From Formicarius rufipectus (lineage: Eukaryota; Chordata; Aves; Passeriformes; Formicariidae), in contig VXAU01000760.1 of the NCBI GenBank assembly GCA_013399695.1, forward strand, positions 3,961,610-4,025,609: a stretch of DNA of 64,000 bases. The letters are read 5' to 3'. Shown in pieces: positions 51,831-64,000 of this stretch. A program made the position numbers and the translations under genes. How positions within the stretch are numbered: the first letter of the stretch is position 1; each line of letters starts with the position of its first letter. Under the pieces are notes generated by a model that made no database searches, was not told the origin of the DNA, and was given only the letters and a program-made list of their open reading frames with translations.

Positions 51831-54800
51831 CTAAACAGAAAAAGAAAATAAATTACCTTCAGTTCTAGTGCAGAAAAATGAGAATTAATAGTTAGACATG
51901 CCTGTATGTGTCACTTACTGTTCGATGCCTTGGAAGTTTTCATGGAGAGAATAAACAAGTTTTATAACTTAAGAGCATTCACTATTACTGTCAGCAATGT
52001 GGATACTGTTTTTAACTAAAAGAGATACATACACACACAATGAGAGGATTTACCACAATCCTCCCATGTGCCAAAAAGGGCCTAAATTCAACCAAGGTCT
52101 AATAATTGTTATGTTACTGGAACTACAGCACCTCCAACACTCTCAGAAGCATGTTCGAGGCATATACACTAACAGTCTGTAGAAACAGACAGTACTTGTT
52201 TGCCTAACTCACACGCGAAATTACAGCCTGTTAACAGCAATACTTCAAGCCCTCTGTGGTGTTTGTGTAAGCATTCAAGTTTTCACCCCAGCAAAGAAAT
52301 CTACTCATATTATTTTTCATCTGGCATGTATTACACACTATCCCATTCACTCTCCCTAACACAGTTCCAGCAAAAAAAAAGTACCCCATTTAAGACGATT
52401 ACACATTAAAGAATATTCTTTGACATGTTTCTGAAGCTAACAGCTCTTTGACAGCCAGGATTACTAAACTCTCTGAGAAAATCAAAATTTTAAGGTAAAA
52501 TTAAGTAGATTAACGGTCTTTTGTTTGGAGTTTCCTAGGCTTCTTCAGTGAACTTGTCAGCAAAGGCTAAACAGCAGATAAACAGCCATGGCAAGTATAA
52601 AGCTGAAGGTTTGAGATGCTGAGGTTGAAGGAGCACCATCAATCACCAGCTGCAGTGTTGAGTTTGTTAGTCCCACTAACTAACAGCTGACTACTACAAC
52701 TGCAGCTCTATTAGCTTGACTTGCTTTTATATATAGGCTCTAACCCACTGCTGAGGTTGCATTTCTGGGAGAGAGTGCTGGAGCTCAGGCCCAGCCACGT
52801 GCAGGTCACAGCAGTTCCCCACCTGTGACCGACCCCTTTTCAAGCACAGGGAAATGCTGCATCCAAGGCCATCTGCTGTCTTGTGCATGCAAGGGATGGG
52901 AGAGGAATGCAGACATGGAAAACTTACAAAACATATTCTTAACCTGCATTTTGGATCAAACCAGAAGCAAAGGTTCCAAAATATCAGGTTGAAGAATCTG
53001 TCCTAGCATTTAACTTCTCCCTCCCTTCAGTGCTGAAAGAGCTCTCTTTGCATAGATGATCTGTTTACAGAGCTTCTCAAATAAAGAACAGTGCTTCTAT
53101 TAGATAATAGATGAAAAAAAAACTCCATTTCGCCCCACTGAGTACTGGACTTGGACCTTCAAAATGGTTGTTCTCCTCTGCTGGCATCTCTAAACTTCAG
53201 TGGGATTACTGACAGAAAGAGCACAATTTGACCAAATTAAGAAAACTATGACAATTATCTACTTTTTCTTCATGTTGTAACAACCACATATACATTCTTA
53301 AACAAGTAAAAGACTACTCTCTGCCTTACAAAGGCAATTCAATACTTGTATGAGCAGCAAGTTGGAGTGGGTGGGTGCCAAAAACACTAGAGCACAACTG
53401 GCAGCAAACAGAGGCTCAGTTGCCAGCAAAGTGCAGAATGGATTGGGGGTGGACACAGAAATAGCCTTTTGCTTTGGACCACATGGCAATGCAGACAACG
53501 CTGCGCCCCCTGCACACAGGTCATATGATGGCTGCCATAAGAAAATCAAATCTCTGTCAGGAGACATCATGCAATGAGTCCCCCAATAAACATGTTATGG
53601 AAACACATGCCTAACTCTCACTGAGTGAGCAGTCCCAGTAAAGCACACGTGGGTAGTCAATGGGATTATTCATGTGCTTTAAGCCAAGAACAGGATAAAG
53701 TGCTTCACTGAACCCATTTCTTAGGTTTCCACTCCAAACTGGCATCTCCTGCAGAAACTGTTGGCAAAAGCTGACCTATAACAGTAGCCAATGTATTTTT
53801 TGAGAAGAGCCATTCACTCCCTACTGTTGTGAACCTGGTATATTTCTTTAAAGTCCTTTAAGTTCACAAAGTTCTTGAAAAGTGTGACTTTGGCAATTCA
53901 GTGAATAAAGGTTCAGGGAACCCTATAACATTCACATTACATGTCCCAGAACCACTAGTTCATTTGGTGGCTCTTATACTGAAAATCTCCAGAAGATATT
54001 CCCAGCTGGCATGACTGTAACAACAGCTTAAAACTACACATCATTCATTCTTTATGCATTCAGATAATATACCAATATGACTTTATGTTTGAAAGAAACA
54101 CAAGGAGTAACATAGCAGGAAGAAATTAGCAGTAAGTTTTAAAATGCCTTGAGCAAACAAAAATATGTTAAAATGCCACAGAAAGGATCAGAGCTGTAAT
54201 TAGCATTGTATTTTCCTATTTGCTGAACACTGAATCGTTCAGAGCAAAATTAAAGAAAAGCTCCCAATAACACTGGGCAATTATCCTAACTCAAAACCCT
54301 AGTTTTGCTTATTCAAGGATTCAAGTTCCATCCATTTATTTTACCAATTTTAATGGCATCCTTTGCCCCTGCAGAAGAAAATGGAAGGGTGTATAACTGG
54401 AAGCTCAAACCCATAGCAGACTAAGACTGTCACTACAGAGGTACTTGCCTCTTGGTGACCTTCAAAGTGCTCCCTATTTCAATGAAAACCCTGCCATCAC
54501 TAACCCTCTTAGCTACCAGTCAACTAAACATAAGAATCAAGAACTTCTAAATTGTTTACAACATATCAGCTCAACAGTCACATATTAGCTCTACACTAAC
54601 AATTTCACAACATTCAATTTGCAAATTTTAGGTGTTACGTATTTAGCTCAGGCACAATTTCTGTTGCTGTTAGAACTAAAAATTAACAGCACTTGAGTTC
54701 TGGTTTCATTTGACAGCAAAAATGCAGTCACTTCCACAACTCATGCCAAATGTCTTGGAGAAAACAACTGTGACTACATACAAGGAAACATGACTTGGAG

Positions 54801-54975
54801 GAGAAAAGTATGCACTGAAATTTGTAATAATAATGCTCTCCATCTTCAGGTCTTCACAAAACAGTCACTGCTGTTCACAGTATTAAGCAAGCCTGGACCT
54901 GATGGATCTTTTAATTTTCATGATGGAAATACAACAAGGACTCAAATTCAAAAATCTAAGAAAGGGTTATATAGT

Positions 54976-55000
54976 GGACATTTATATAAAAATAAATGTC
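54976..55000. repeat. 9 bp inverted repeat
   Basis: GACATTTAT and ATAAATGTC form perfect arms around a short A-rich spacer. It is AT-rich and of a kind expected by chance in tens of kilobases of AT-rich DNA. Confidence 0.55.
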
Positions 55001-58000
55001 AAGACTGTAATTCATTGCAATCTGTAATTCAGCAACAGGAGATGAGTAAAAGAAACATATTTTCTGGCTAATTGGATTGCAACACAAAGAATGCAAGAAA
55101 GTCTCCAGCACCTTAGTCCTCATCCCCTAGTCTCTTGTAATGACAGCAGTACAATCAAAACATAATTGCATAAACTGGCATCATGTTCCACATGATCTGC
55201 ATTGGGCCAGTTTTGTCACAGGTGGGTAGGTGCACATTGAGTTCAAACCTGAAAATGATAGGATGTTAACTTAAAAAAAAGTTATTCTAAAAAGTTCAAA
55301 GACTCTGATTTGCCAGAGTGAGAAGCAATCCTCTGGGCAACACATCCTACTACAGCACTTACAAAAGAATTCCCAGACGAAATACACATTAGTGCATCAG
55401 CAAAAGAGAAGTCTCCAAAAAATTCAAAAATAACCTCTATAATTTACTGCTTTAGTGCAACTACTCTACCTTTGAAACTCTTTCAGTTCTGGAATGAAAA
55501 CAAAATTTTTCAACCATGTCCTATAGCAAGACAAAACAACCCAAGAGGAGAAAGACACAACCAAGGGCACTGAACTACGAGAGAATCTTAGAAAGTCCAA
55601 ATTTTCCTTTTCACCTGTTCCCAGTGAAGTTCGACTACCAGCATATACAGACTGCAGATACAATAATTCACTCTTACAGTCAGAGGAAATGACAACACAG
55701 CAGACCTTTAGCAATATGGTTACCCCCTCAAGGACACGAGCATAGCTATTACCTGAGGGCGACTGAACCCCAAGCTTCTAGCTTTTCAGCAAAGAAAGAA
55801 TTCTGATATATATGAAAACTGATCCATTTCAAGGCTTTGTTTTCTTTAAAGCAAATGCTGTCCAGTACAGATAAATGTCACATCTGATCCTTTTCTTGTT
55901 AAACTAATACCGTTAATACAGTTTAAATGCTTTCCCTCCCTATATTAAATTATACAGTGCTTTAGTTATTTATTCCTTACTAGCACTTCGTATAAACTTT
56001 GTACTGAACACTACAATAAAACCCTCTACAGAGGGGATGGAAGCACTTTATCATGATAGTCAGAAATCATGCCATCAGCAGCCTGCTCTGTAACACAAAA
56101 CTGACTGGCACGCACAGACCCAAGATCATGTCATGACTTTTTATACTCAAGCAGATCCAGCCCAAGTAATCTTCCTGAAAGCAATCCAACTCCAGAAATC
56201 CAGTTAATAAAATCATCTCTCATCTAGCATCTTGAGATCTGTGTTTTCCCAGCCTATCAAAGCAGATCCGTTCAATGTCTTTCAGGTACAGATGCTATTT
56301 CTGTAGAAAACAGATAACTATGTCTGAATTCCCATCTCTCAATCACAAAGAAATGGTAATGTACACAAGGGATGACAGACTTGCCTACGGGCACTCTGAG
56401 ACACATTCTGGAAGCAAAGGAACTCAGACAGGCCCATGACACAACTCAGAGAGCTGAGGGCATGGCACCCACAAGGGTCTTGGGACAAGAGCATCTGGGA
56501 AATGTTGTTCTACAAAAAANCCCATCATAACACCACACCAAACAAAATCCCCCACCAACAAACTTTTGTGACCCCTCCACACGGCAAATGAACCTGTATG
56601 GTTGAATGTTAGAAACTGAACCAGTGCCAGGCACCACCTCAGCCCTCAGGTCCTCCTGCTCCCACTACCCCCCTCACCAGCAGCACAGAATAGAGACGGG
56701 GGGACAGGAGCAGTTTGGGCATAGAAAGGAGTGATCTGCATTTACCAGGGTAAGCTCTAATTTGTGTGACAGGACAGCCAGCAGGAGGTGGCATCAAAGC
56801 AAGCAGGGCATGAGGCTGGGGAAAAGAAAGAGCCAGGAGAGGCTCATAAGCAATGCTGGCTGCTGCCAGGCAGAGACTCTCCTGGACTTCTGCCATTACT
56901 GAATGTAACAAGGATGATAAGCACAAAGCTCTGATGAAAAAGCCTACAATGTACAGAAGCAATGGATAGATGGAAGTGGGATACAAGACTGCAGGTACAA
57001 AACAAGATGCGGTACAGAGGAAACCAAAATCAGTTGAGTGTCAAAAAACTTTCCAGCAAAGATGCTACTGAACCTTTGCTTGCAAGCACTGAAAGTTAGT
57101 CCATCTCACTCTAATACCAGTTCCTTAGGGAATATTCTTCTCCCTACCATGGCAAGACATACCTCATAAACACACAACTATCAAGATTCCATAAGTAAGA
57201 CCTGCACTCCCAATCAACGTCCTTGATCACACGGCTGCCTGTGTCACTGTGCTCACACTGCCTTCTTTTCTTACAAGTTTAAAGAATTTCTGTTTTCTCG
57301 CAATTTAATTCATGTGAAACGTTTTGTTCTCAGACCCTGTGTACTTGGAGTTTGCTCTGGCTGGATGCCTCCTTCTTGTTGCCAAGCTTATGCGATTCCA
57401 GTCAGCAGGATCGCTGCCCAAACAAAACACAATCCCAGATACAAACACCCTCCAAACTGCAGGGAACTTCAGAGCCACATGAGAATTTCATGACAAATCC
57501 TCTAACATCTCTCTATACTGAAACTAAACTCCAACCTAAACAAATCTAAATATATAGGATATTCAGAGACTAAGTTTCCAGTTCAGCCATAACAGCTCAA
57601 AACCTGAAGTCCCACTCCAGAGATGCACGTCAGGGTAGGAAGGAGTCAAGGACATTCATAATCCCAAGAATAAGACCTCCCTAAAACATCAGCTACCACA
57701 GTTTTGGCCATATAAATCACTGCTAATTCTCAAATTTTAATAGCTTTGTCACAATTTAACTAGTTCTCGTGACAGCCAAATCTAATTAACAAAACTTTGT
57801 TACATATTTTATTAAATGCAATCATTGCAACTAACATTTACACTTGCAGTAACAAATCTGCTGTTCATTGTCTCATCACCACAGCAGAAGTACCTCCCCA
57901 AAAGCACCATGTCTGTGCGCAATGCTGGAATTTTACATTAGATTACAATTTCAAAGACACCAGTAAGCCAGAATTTCTCAGTGCAAGCAAACGTATTTAT

Positions 58001-60351
58001 CAGCTCTAGCATTTTTCAGGACAAATGGCAGTCAAAATACAAGTCCAAGACAAGACAAATAGTTTTAAAAAAAGAAGAAGAGTGGAAATAAATTAAGAAA
58101 CAGGAGATGACAAGAAGAGAAAGAACAAAATAGAGCATGCAGCAGCATAGATATGTCAAGTTCATTCACTTTGATTTTGAGCTGACCCCTTAGTTGCTTT
58201 CCAACATAGTTTTCCCCTAACATGAGTTTCCAGTAGATGTATTATTTGATATAGTTGGCCCAATATTAAAACAATGGAATCCTGCAGCATGAAGGCAGCT
58301 GTTGCTTTTACAATTTGCTCTTGGAGGCTTTCCAATAATTTCTGTGTCAGAGAATGCTTTAAAAAGTTCTTTCTCCTCACTCTGTGCCTGGCAGAGCAAG
58401 CCCATCTCAGACAATACCTGCCAGACAGCCACTGCATTCCCAATACGGCCCTTTCAAAACCAGTGTTTCACTCCGTCACTCTTCTCCTTAATTTTTTGCA
58501 ATAACTCAAGAACTTGGTAAGCAGTAATGTAGTTCAGTGACCTCTCTCTTGCCTTGCTAAGACTTATTTTCTGAGACAGGAAAATTAACTGGATGACAAA
58601 AAGGGCATCTGCCCTGATTATTTGCTAAAGGTAACATTTTGTCCAGTACTATGGAGAAACAAGGGTACAAATTCTTAACAAAAGAATGATATGCGTTGCT
58701 TAAACCAAATAAACCTCTGGTCTAATGAATTACTGTATTTACAGCTACAAGACAATGAGGATCCCTTCCTTTAAAGCTGACCATTTTATCACTGCGTCCT
58801 CTGATGCTAATTTACAGCACTCAGCACTGTCTTTTCCAGGTTGGAACCACCCCCAACACTGAAGCCTGGCATTTCTGAGGGTCTCTGGGGTCCTCCTATT
58901 TCCCATGGACACATGCCCATTCCAAGTGAATAGAACTGCCTTTTCAGTAAGTCAACCTTTTTGGAAAGCCTTCATCAGGGTGTACCCCCTCAAACCTTGC
59001 AGGGGGTGAAGAAAGAAGCCTGGTGGTTTTAGCCACTCTCCACACAACCCCATGAAGACCATGCACCTTCCCAAGGACACCTCCCCAGCCCTAACTACAC
59101 TCACAGACATTTCATCTCCTGCAATACTACTCCTTTTCTGCTTCCACCAGCAATTTATCCATCATGGGGGAACTCTGCCAGGATTTATAGAGCTACACAA
59201 ACCTTTCAGCAGATGATGCAGAATATAGACCAGAATTGGGTCCCACTGTAGTCCAAATGCATAGCCACTATCCCCAGGGCAACTTCACACAGTAGGTCTT
59301 CCCACCTCTTTAAGCCATGAATAAAAATAGCACACTAGAGATCCTACATCAGAAATAAGGGAGGCTGCAGAAAGTGATCAAAAATACCTTTCTACAAAGT
59401 GCCTCATTAATTCAGCAAGGCTTTAGAGTTGGATAACTGACAGGATTTGCACCAAGAAACCTTTACAAAAGAAAATCAAACCAACTCATTTACATTCCTG
59501 TTTCTGCTGCAACTACCTTACTGGTTCAGCTGAGCCAAAACAGCCAGATGCAAAATTACTCTGCTTTTTCCAGTGCAGAATGAGTCTAGTTAAGTGGCTG
59601 AGGATGGGGCTCTCCTCTGCTGGGACCACAGCACTTGTGGGTAGGACAACCCTCCAATACCCACATAGTCCAGACACAAAGGCTGAATCCGCATGGTGTT
59701 TTCAAGGTTTTTCCAAAAGTAATTAATCTTTTGTGATGCTTCCATTTCTCTGGTTTTCAAGGGACAAAAAGTCCTCAGTGCTTGACAAGAGGGAGATTAA
59801 GCTTCTGAGTTCTTGCAATTTAAGTGCTCAAACCCAGAGACACTCAGAAACTGCAGCTTTTTTATAAAACCCCACTTTCTTCTTCTTGTCAGCAAAGTTC
59901 AGATAATTTTGCAGAAGCTTAACTAATCCTTCAGCTGAGTATTAAATTTCAAAATGCTGGTCATTATACATATACATACATATCCACAGTACTTAGAACA
60001 AAGAGGAGTGAAAAAATATGAGGGGAAAAAAAGCAAATCCCTCCAGAAAAGAAATAAAATATGCACTATGATATTCAACCAGATGCCCTTACCCCCCAAG
60101 GCATGGTTAATGTACTATCTGCCAGTACATATGGGACCAATTAAAAAGAGCTAACTCCTCACACAGGCGCTGCAGCGTCACTCTGGAGGAATGCACAATC
60201 GATTAAACTAACTCATTCCAAGTAATTCCATTCTGGAAACACGCACTCATTCATAACCAAATCCCAGTCTTTAGATATCTCAAATGCCATGAACAAAACA
60301 AGCCTGCTCCCACAGAAATCTCTGGCAAAACAGTCTCAAATTCAACAGGAA

Positions 60352-60465
60352 CTTGAATTAGGAAGTTCCTAATTCAAGGAACAGGAATTATGCACATCTT
60401 TTCTGCTGCTTTACATGTGCTACTATGTGCTACTACATGCACCTACATGAAGAATTCCTGTTCCT
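60352..60465. repeat. nested inverted repeats
   Basis: Two structures overlap by two bases. The first is a perfect 13-base pair of arms at 60352-60364 and 60366-60378 around a single base. The second is a 13-base pair at 60377-60389 and 60453-60465 enclosing 63 bases. The enclosed segment has a 9-base direct repeat (GTGCTACTA, twice around 60417-60435) and a weaker internal pairing between ACATGTGC and GCACCTACATG. No coding frame uses it. A folded RNA is possible in either orientation, as is replication-slippage origin. Confidence 0.8.
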
Positions 60466-62817
60466 CGGAGTAGTAACCTCTGTCTTATAATTTAACATTG
60501 CCAATGAAATTAGGTGCACTGGATGGTGGAAATATTAAATTGTTTAACTAAAGAAAACAGAGGAGTTCAAAACTCTCCAAATATTCTGTTCCAGCGAGAC
60601 CAGCAGAGCTGGAAGACTTCACCTGTAGAAGGATCATCATTCAACCTCTATACATTGTGAAAGCTACTTCCTTTGTTTCCAGTAATTATACTCTTGCTTT
60701 TGTCCAATATGCTCCAAACATTCAACACAGCAATGACTTGCAAGTTCACACACACAAAAATACAGAATAAAGAATTCCACACAGCCACAAAGAGAAACAT
60801 CCTTATTCTCAGTAGTCTCAACCTCTTTCCCTCCTCTGTTGATTGCTGACCACCACAAACACCATCTGTCACTTTACAAATTAAATAATTTTGCACTGAA
60901 AAAAAAAATCAATTTTTTATCTTCAAGTTTGTTCTCAACTTCAAGAAATGAAGTTGCAAAAGAAAAATGAATGTAGATGAGAGGGTTGTTCAGCGGGGTT
61001 TATTACTATTAAATGTTTGTTCATGAAAACTCTATCAATTATTGCAAGCAATATTTTAACATGTTTCAGGCTCAGGTGAAAAAAAATACAGAATATCAAG
61101 ATCCAGGAAAAAGAACATGGGCAGTTGAAGCCCAGAGCTTCTCTAGATGCAGATCTAATATGTATTCCTGTAATACAACACGATGGAAGTATATTTATGG
61201 TCTCCTGTGTACCTGTGTCAGCCAGTAAGTTAAACAGTTGTGAAAGAACCAACAAAATTAAAATAAATTAACTGCCTGCCCAGCATTTCCCCACTGTCTT
61301 CTTCCTTTGCCCCATTCAATTTAACTTAGAAGCATCACTGATGCCATTATTCCAGCAACCCTCTAAGCACATAGAGCTGTAATTCTACAGGAGACATTAA
61401 CAAGGTGGCTTTTATCAAACTTAATGCATCTGAACTCTAAATTATTTACTCAGAAAGAGAAGGGAGTGAAAGAATTTAGGGGCCTCTGATAAAATATTAA
61501 AGTATTGAATCCCATGAATACCTATTAGTCAGTCCACTGGGGGAAAAAATTATCAAGACAAATATTTCTTTTAATAAAAAAAGGCATGCATTTGGCTGAA
61601 AAAAATATTCAACCCTGATTCAAAATGTTTGAGCAGCTTTACAAATTCAATTCTCTGTAATTATACCAAGACTGCTAAAAATTCTACTTTCATAACCACT
61701 ACCATTACCACAAATAAATAATTGTCAAAATAAATCTAGATTATCATGCAAAAATGTGTCTTCTACAGCTTAATCTTGCAATAATGCTTTTTATAGCATG
61801 CCTTTCTGCTGTGATTTGCAGCTCTTGTCATTTGCATTCTGACCACTAAGTACAAAGGGCATCAATCTTACAATTCAATTTTTTATACTCTAAATTCCTC
61901 AAGCTTCGGCCCTGCCAATGGCTTCTCACATCTGCTTATCTAGGATGTTTGCATATCTCATGGCCATACAGTTCTTTCAATATACCTCCCAGCCACATAC
62001 AGTGATGTCAAGGACACTAATTTGGCCAAAAGAAGAGAAAAAAGGTCCAATTCTGAACATTTTCTGATATAGTAGTAACCAGATAAACTGTAAGTGTGAG
62101 ACAGATGGATGTATGCATACAGAGATTCAGTATGTCTCCAATGCCACTTCTGTATGGGTCAGCTCCAATTCTGTGATGAAAGAAGAATCCACAGAAGACT
62201 TTTCAGGGGTATCTGTCAAGTTTCCTTGTCTCTTGCACAAACACTTCCAGGAAAAGTAACTCTAGCTCCAGGGATTTACTGCTATTTCTTACCTCTGGAA
62301 AACAAGGATCAATTAGAAAGCAATGAAAGTGAACACCAACCCATGGCTGGCATCATCAAGACCAACTACTCTGACGGAGCACCATCAGCAGCAGGGAACC
62401 ACAGTGGAGTGAGTCTGTCAGTGAACAAGGCACAACGCAACAGTTTCATGGGATTTCTCCCCCACCACCACTCACTTCCACCAGAGCTTTCGTTTCGGCT
62501 GCTGAGATCCTGAAGGCTGCCCATTGCAAAGCTGCTCTGCCCACACCCTAATCACGAACATTCGGCACAAAACATTCCATGTGGGCACAAAATAATGTTT
62601 TGCCTCGAGGTCTCCACTTGGGAAGTCAGAGGGTGGTCAGAGCTGAACACTCAAAATGAATATTTCTTTTGCTGACTGGCAATTCTGAGCTAGATGACAG
62701 AGGGCTGTTTTCCTGCTTTCCAAGCATTGCCATTATTTAAAGGAAAGTCTGTAAAAATGTTTGTACTGTTGGTAAGTTACTTGGGAGACCACCGCAACTA
62801 AAATATTTTCATTTAGA

Positions 62818-62828
62818 AAAAAAAAAAA
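62818..62828. repeat. A11 homopolymer
   Basis: A run of about eleven A in the intron followed by GAAG. It is simple sequence with no evident role. Confidence 0.7.
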
Positions 62829-63049
62829 GAAGTATGTCATTTCAGTCCAGATGCTAAGCTTGAAACAGATAACCTCAAAAGTGAAAAGTCTTGGGCAGGT
62901 TCTTAACTGAAGTCGCAGACTTTCAGAGGAGACTTTAACTCCAAGTCAACTAATCATCACTAGCTCCCCTCCAACAGACTCACCTCTAATCCACCTACAC
63001 TATTTTTAGTGTTAAATTTCTCTAAGAACAGAAGGTATCCTTCCTTGAT

Positions 63050-63080
63050 TTGTTTTTTGGTTTTTGGTTTTTTTTTTCAA
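63050..63080. repeat. T-rich tract with GG interruptions
   Basis: Runs of T separated by GG at intervals of about seven bases form a low-complexity tract. Confidence 0.7.
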
Positions 63081-63670
63081 TTTTGGATCCCAGGCTCTCT
63101 GACTGGAATAGATTTTCAGATTACACTAGAAAAGCCTCTGAAACAACATCAGTCAAGTCTTGCACGGACAGCTATTTGCACAAGCCAATTCTACAGTTTT
63201 ACAAGACAATCAGCTAGATAAACATCTGTCTGCTCCATTCCCAGTGGCTGATGAGCAAAGGGGACCTTTGATCATGCAACAAAGCCAGTTCCCTCCTGGG
63301 TACCATCCAACAACCACCATAACTGAAGTGTTGCCAGTTCTGTTTTTCCCCATCTTTAAGCACTGGTTGGGTATCATGTACATCTCAGTGTCATCCACAG
63401 CACAGCAGAGAAAATCAGAGGTTGAAAAGCTACAGTGACTCCCTGCAGAAACACGAACACAAAAGCACTTTCTGTTGTTCAAGCCAGCCAAGGGTATGCA
63501 GTCCTTACCCACAAAGGAAGGCCATGGGGTCTGACTGTGGCACAATGTAAAAAATGTATGACGGGCATCTGGTTAAACACAGATCTTTTTAAAAATAATT
63601 AATTTGTAGAAATGTAGGTTAGTAATAATTTGAAGACCATGCTATTCCATGCAGTGCTCCATCATTATAA

Positions 63671-63695
63671 TATAAAGATATATAAAGGTATAAAG
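63671..63695. repeat. TATAAAG triplication
   Basis: TATAAAG occurs at 63671, 63681 and 63689 within 25 bases, as an imperfect short tandem array. The word resembles a TATA box, but there is no initiator, CpG cluster or open frame nearby to support a promoter. Confidence 0.65.
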
Positions 63696-64000
63696 ATTAA
63701 AAGGGAAACCGCTTCAGCCAGCAAATGAAACGGGGTGATGTGCTATGATCTATTTTCCCTGTAGCATCTGTAGAAAGGTGATTAGTTTCAACTCATGCTC
63801 TACGACATGAGCACTTCTGCTTTCATGTTTTATCACCATTATCAGCAGAAATTAAAAGGCTCTGGTGGCCATCACTGATGTTCCTAACCTGGCAGAGTAA
63901 AGCCACTCCTGAGGCAGATTTGGGATTGCTTTTTCTGCTTACACAGTAGACAAATCACAAATGCAGTTTACTGTGAAGCTGCCAATATTTAATAGTGTTT

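Larger units (their letters stand above)
51831..64000 (-). other. PID1: PID1 preceding intron, 3' part
   Basis: This is the sequence upstream of the exon acceptor on the minus strand, running off the window. No first coding exon of the kind known from human PID1, no CpG island and no promoter signature is visible, so the intron is longer than 12.1 kb. Open frames scattered through it lack domains. It contains one unresolved base at 56520, a nested inverted repeat at 60352-60465, T-rich and TATAAAG simple sequence near the right end, and nothing I recognise as a transposon. Confidence 0.85.

Noticed and set aside
62109..62513. 134-codon plus-strand open frame near the right end
   Set aside because: No recognisable domain or homology, and no supporting splice or promoter context. 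It is consistent with chance.
51831..64000. Search for the first PID1 coding exon (MWQPATERLQ type) or an alternative first exon
   Set aside because: No matching reverse-complement sequence with a donor was found, so the first exon must lie beyond the window.
1..64000. CRISPR arrays, operons, phage or plasmid modules
   Set aside because: The DNA is a vertebrate gene locus with spliced exons and CR1 repeats. No regularly spaced repeat array or compact gene cluster is present.

Overview
The window is vertebrate nuclear DNA, almost certainly from a bird. It is AT-rich, CpG-poor and almost free of long open frames. The only interspersed repeats I can recognise are two fragments with the 3' end of avian CR1 LINEs. 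Nothing in it looks bacterial, plasmid, phage or organellar. I cannot name the species.

One gene is recognisable: PID1 (phosphotyrosine interaction domain containing 1, also NYGGF4), on the minus strand. Its last two coding exons are here. The upstream one (51684-51830) is 147 bp and phase 0 at both ends. It encodes HFQT plus the first 45 residues counted from the methionine at 51818. The terminal exon codes from 2229 to the TGA at 1753-1755 and carries almost all of the PTB domain and the acidic serine-rich tail. Joining the two gives 203 residues from that methionine. With the 14 upstream residues of the short human isoform as I recall it, this would make 217. The first exon(s), promoter and any CpG island lie beyond base 64000.

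Layout from low to high coordinate: 1-291 is A-rich downstream flank; 292-1752 is the 3' UTR and its poly(A) signals (a tandem pair at 639-655 and a weaker distal candidate at 292); 1753-2229 is the terminal coding exon; 2230-51683 is one 49.5 kb intron; 51684-51830 is the upstream exon; 51831-64000 is the 3' part of the preceding intron. The introns hold two CR1 fragments, microsatellites including a 27-unit CA repeat, a 27-28 bp minisatellite, several clean hairpins, a few GC-rich patches, and otherwise unique sequence in which I see no gene.

I found no undescribed biological system. The best leads are modest: a weak splice donor after the upstream PID1 exon with an open frame running into the intron, a nested inverted repeat near 60.4 kb, a 16 bp perfect palindrome at 16475, and a CpG-containing alternating purine-pyrimidine tract at 32881.
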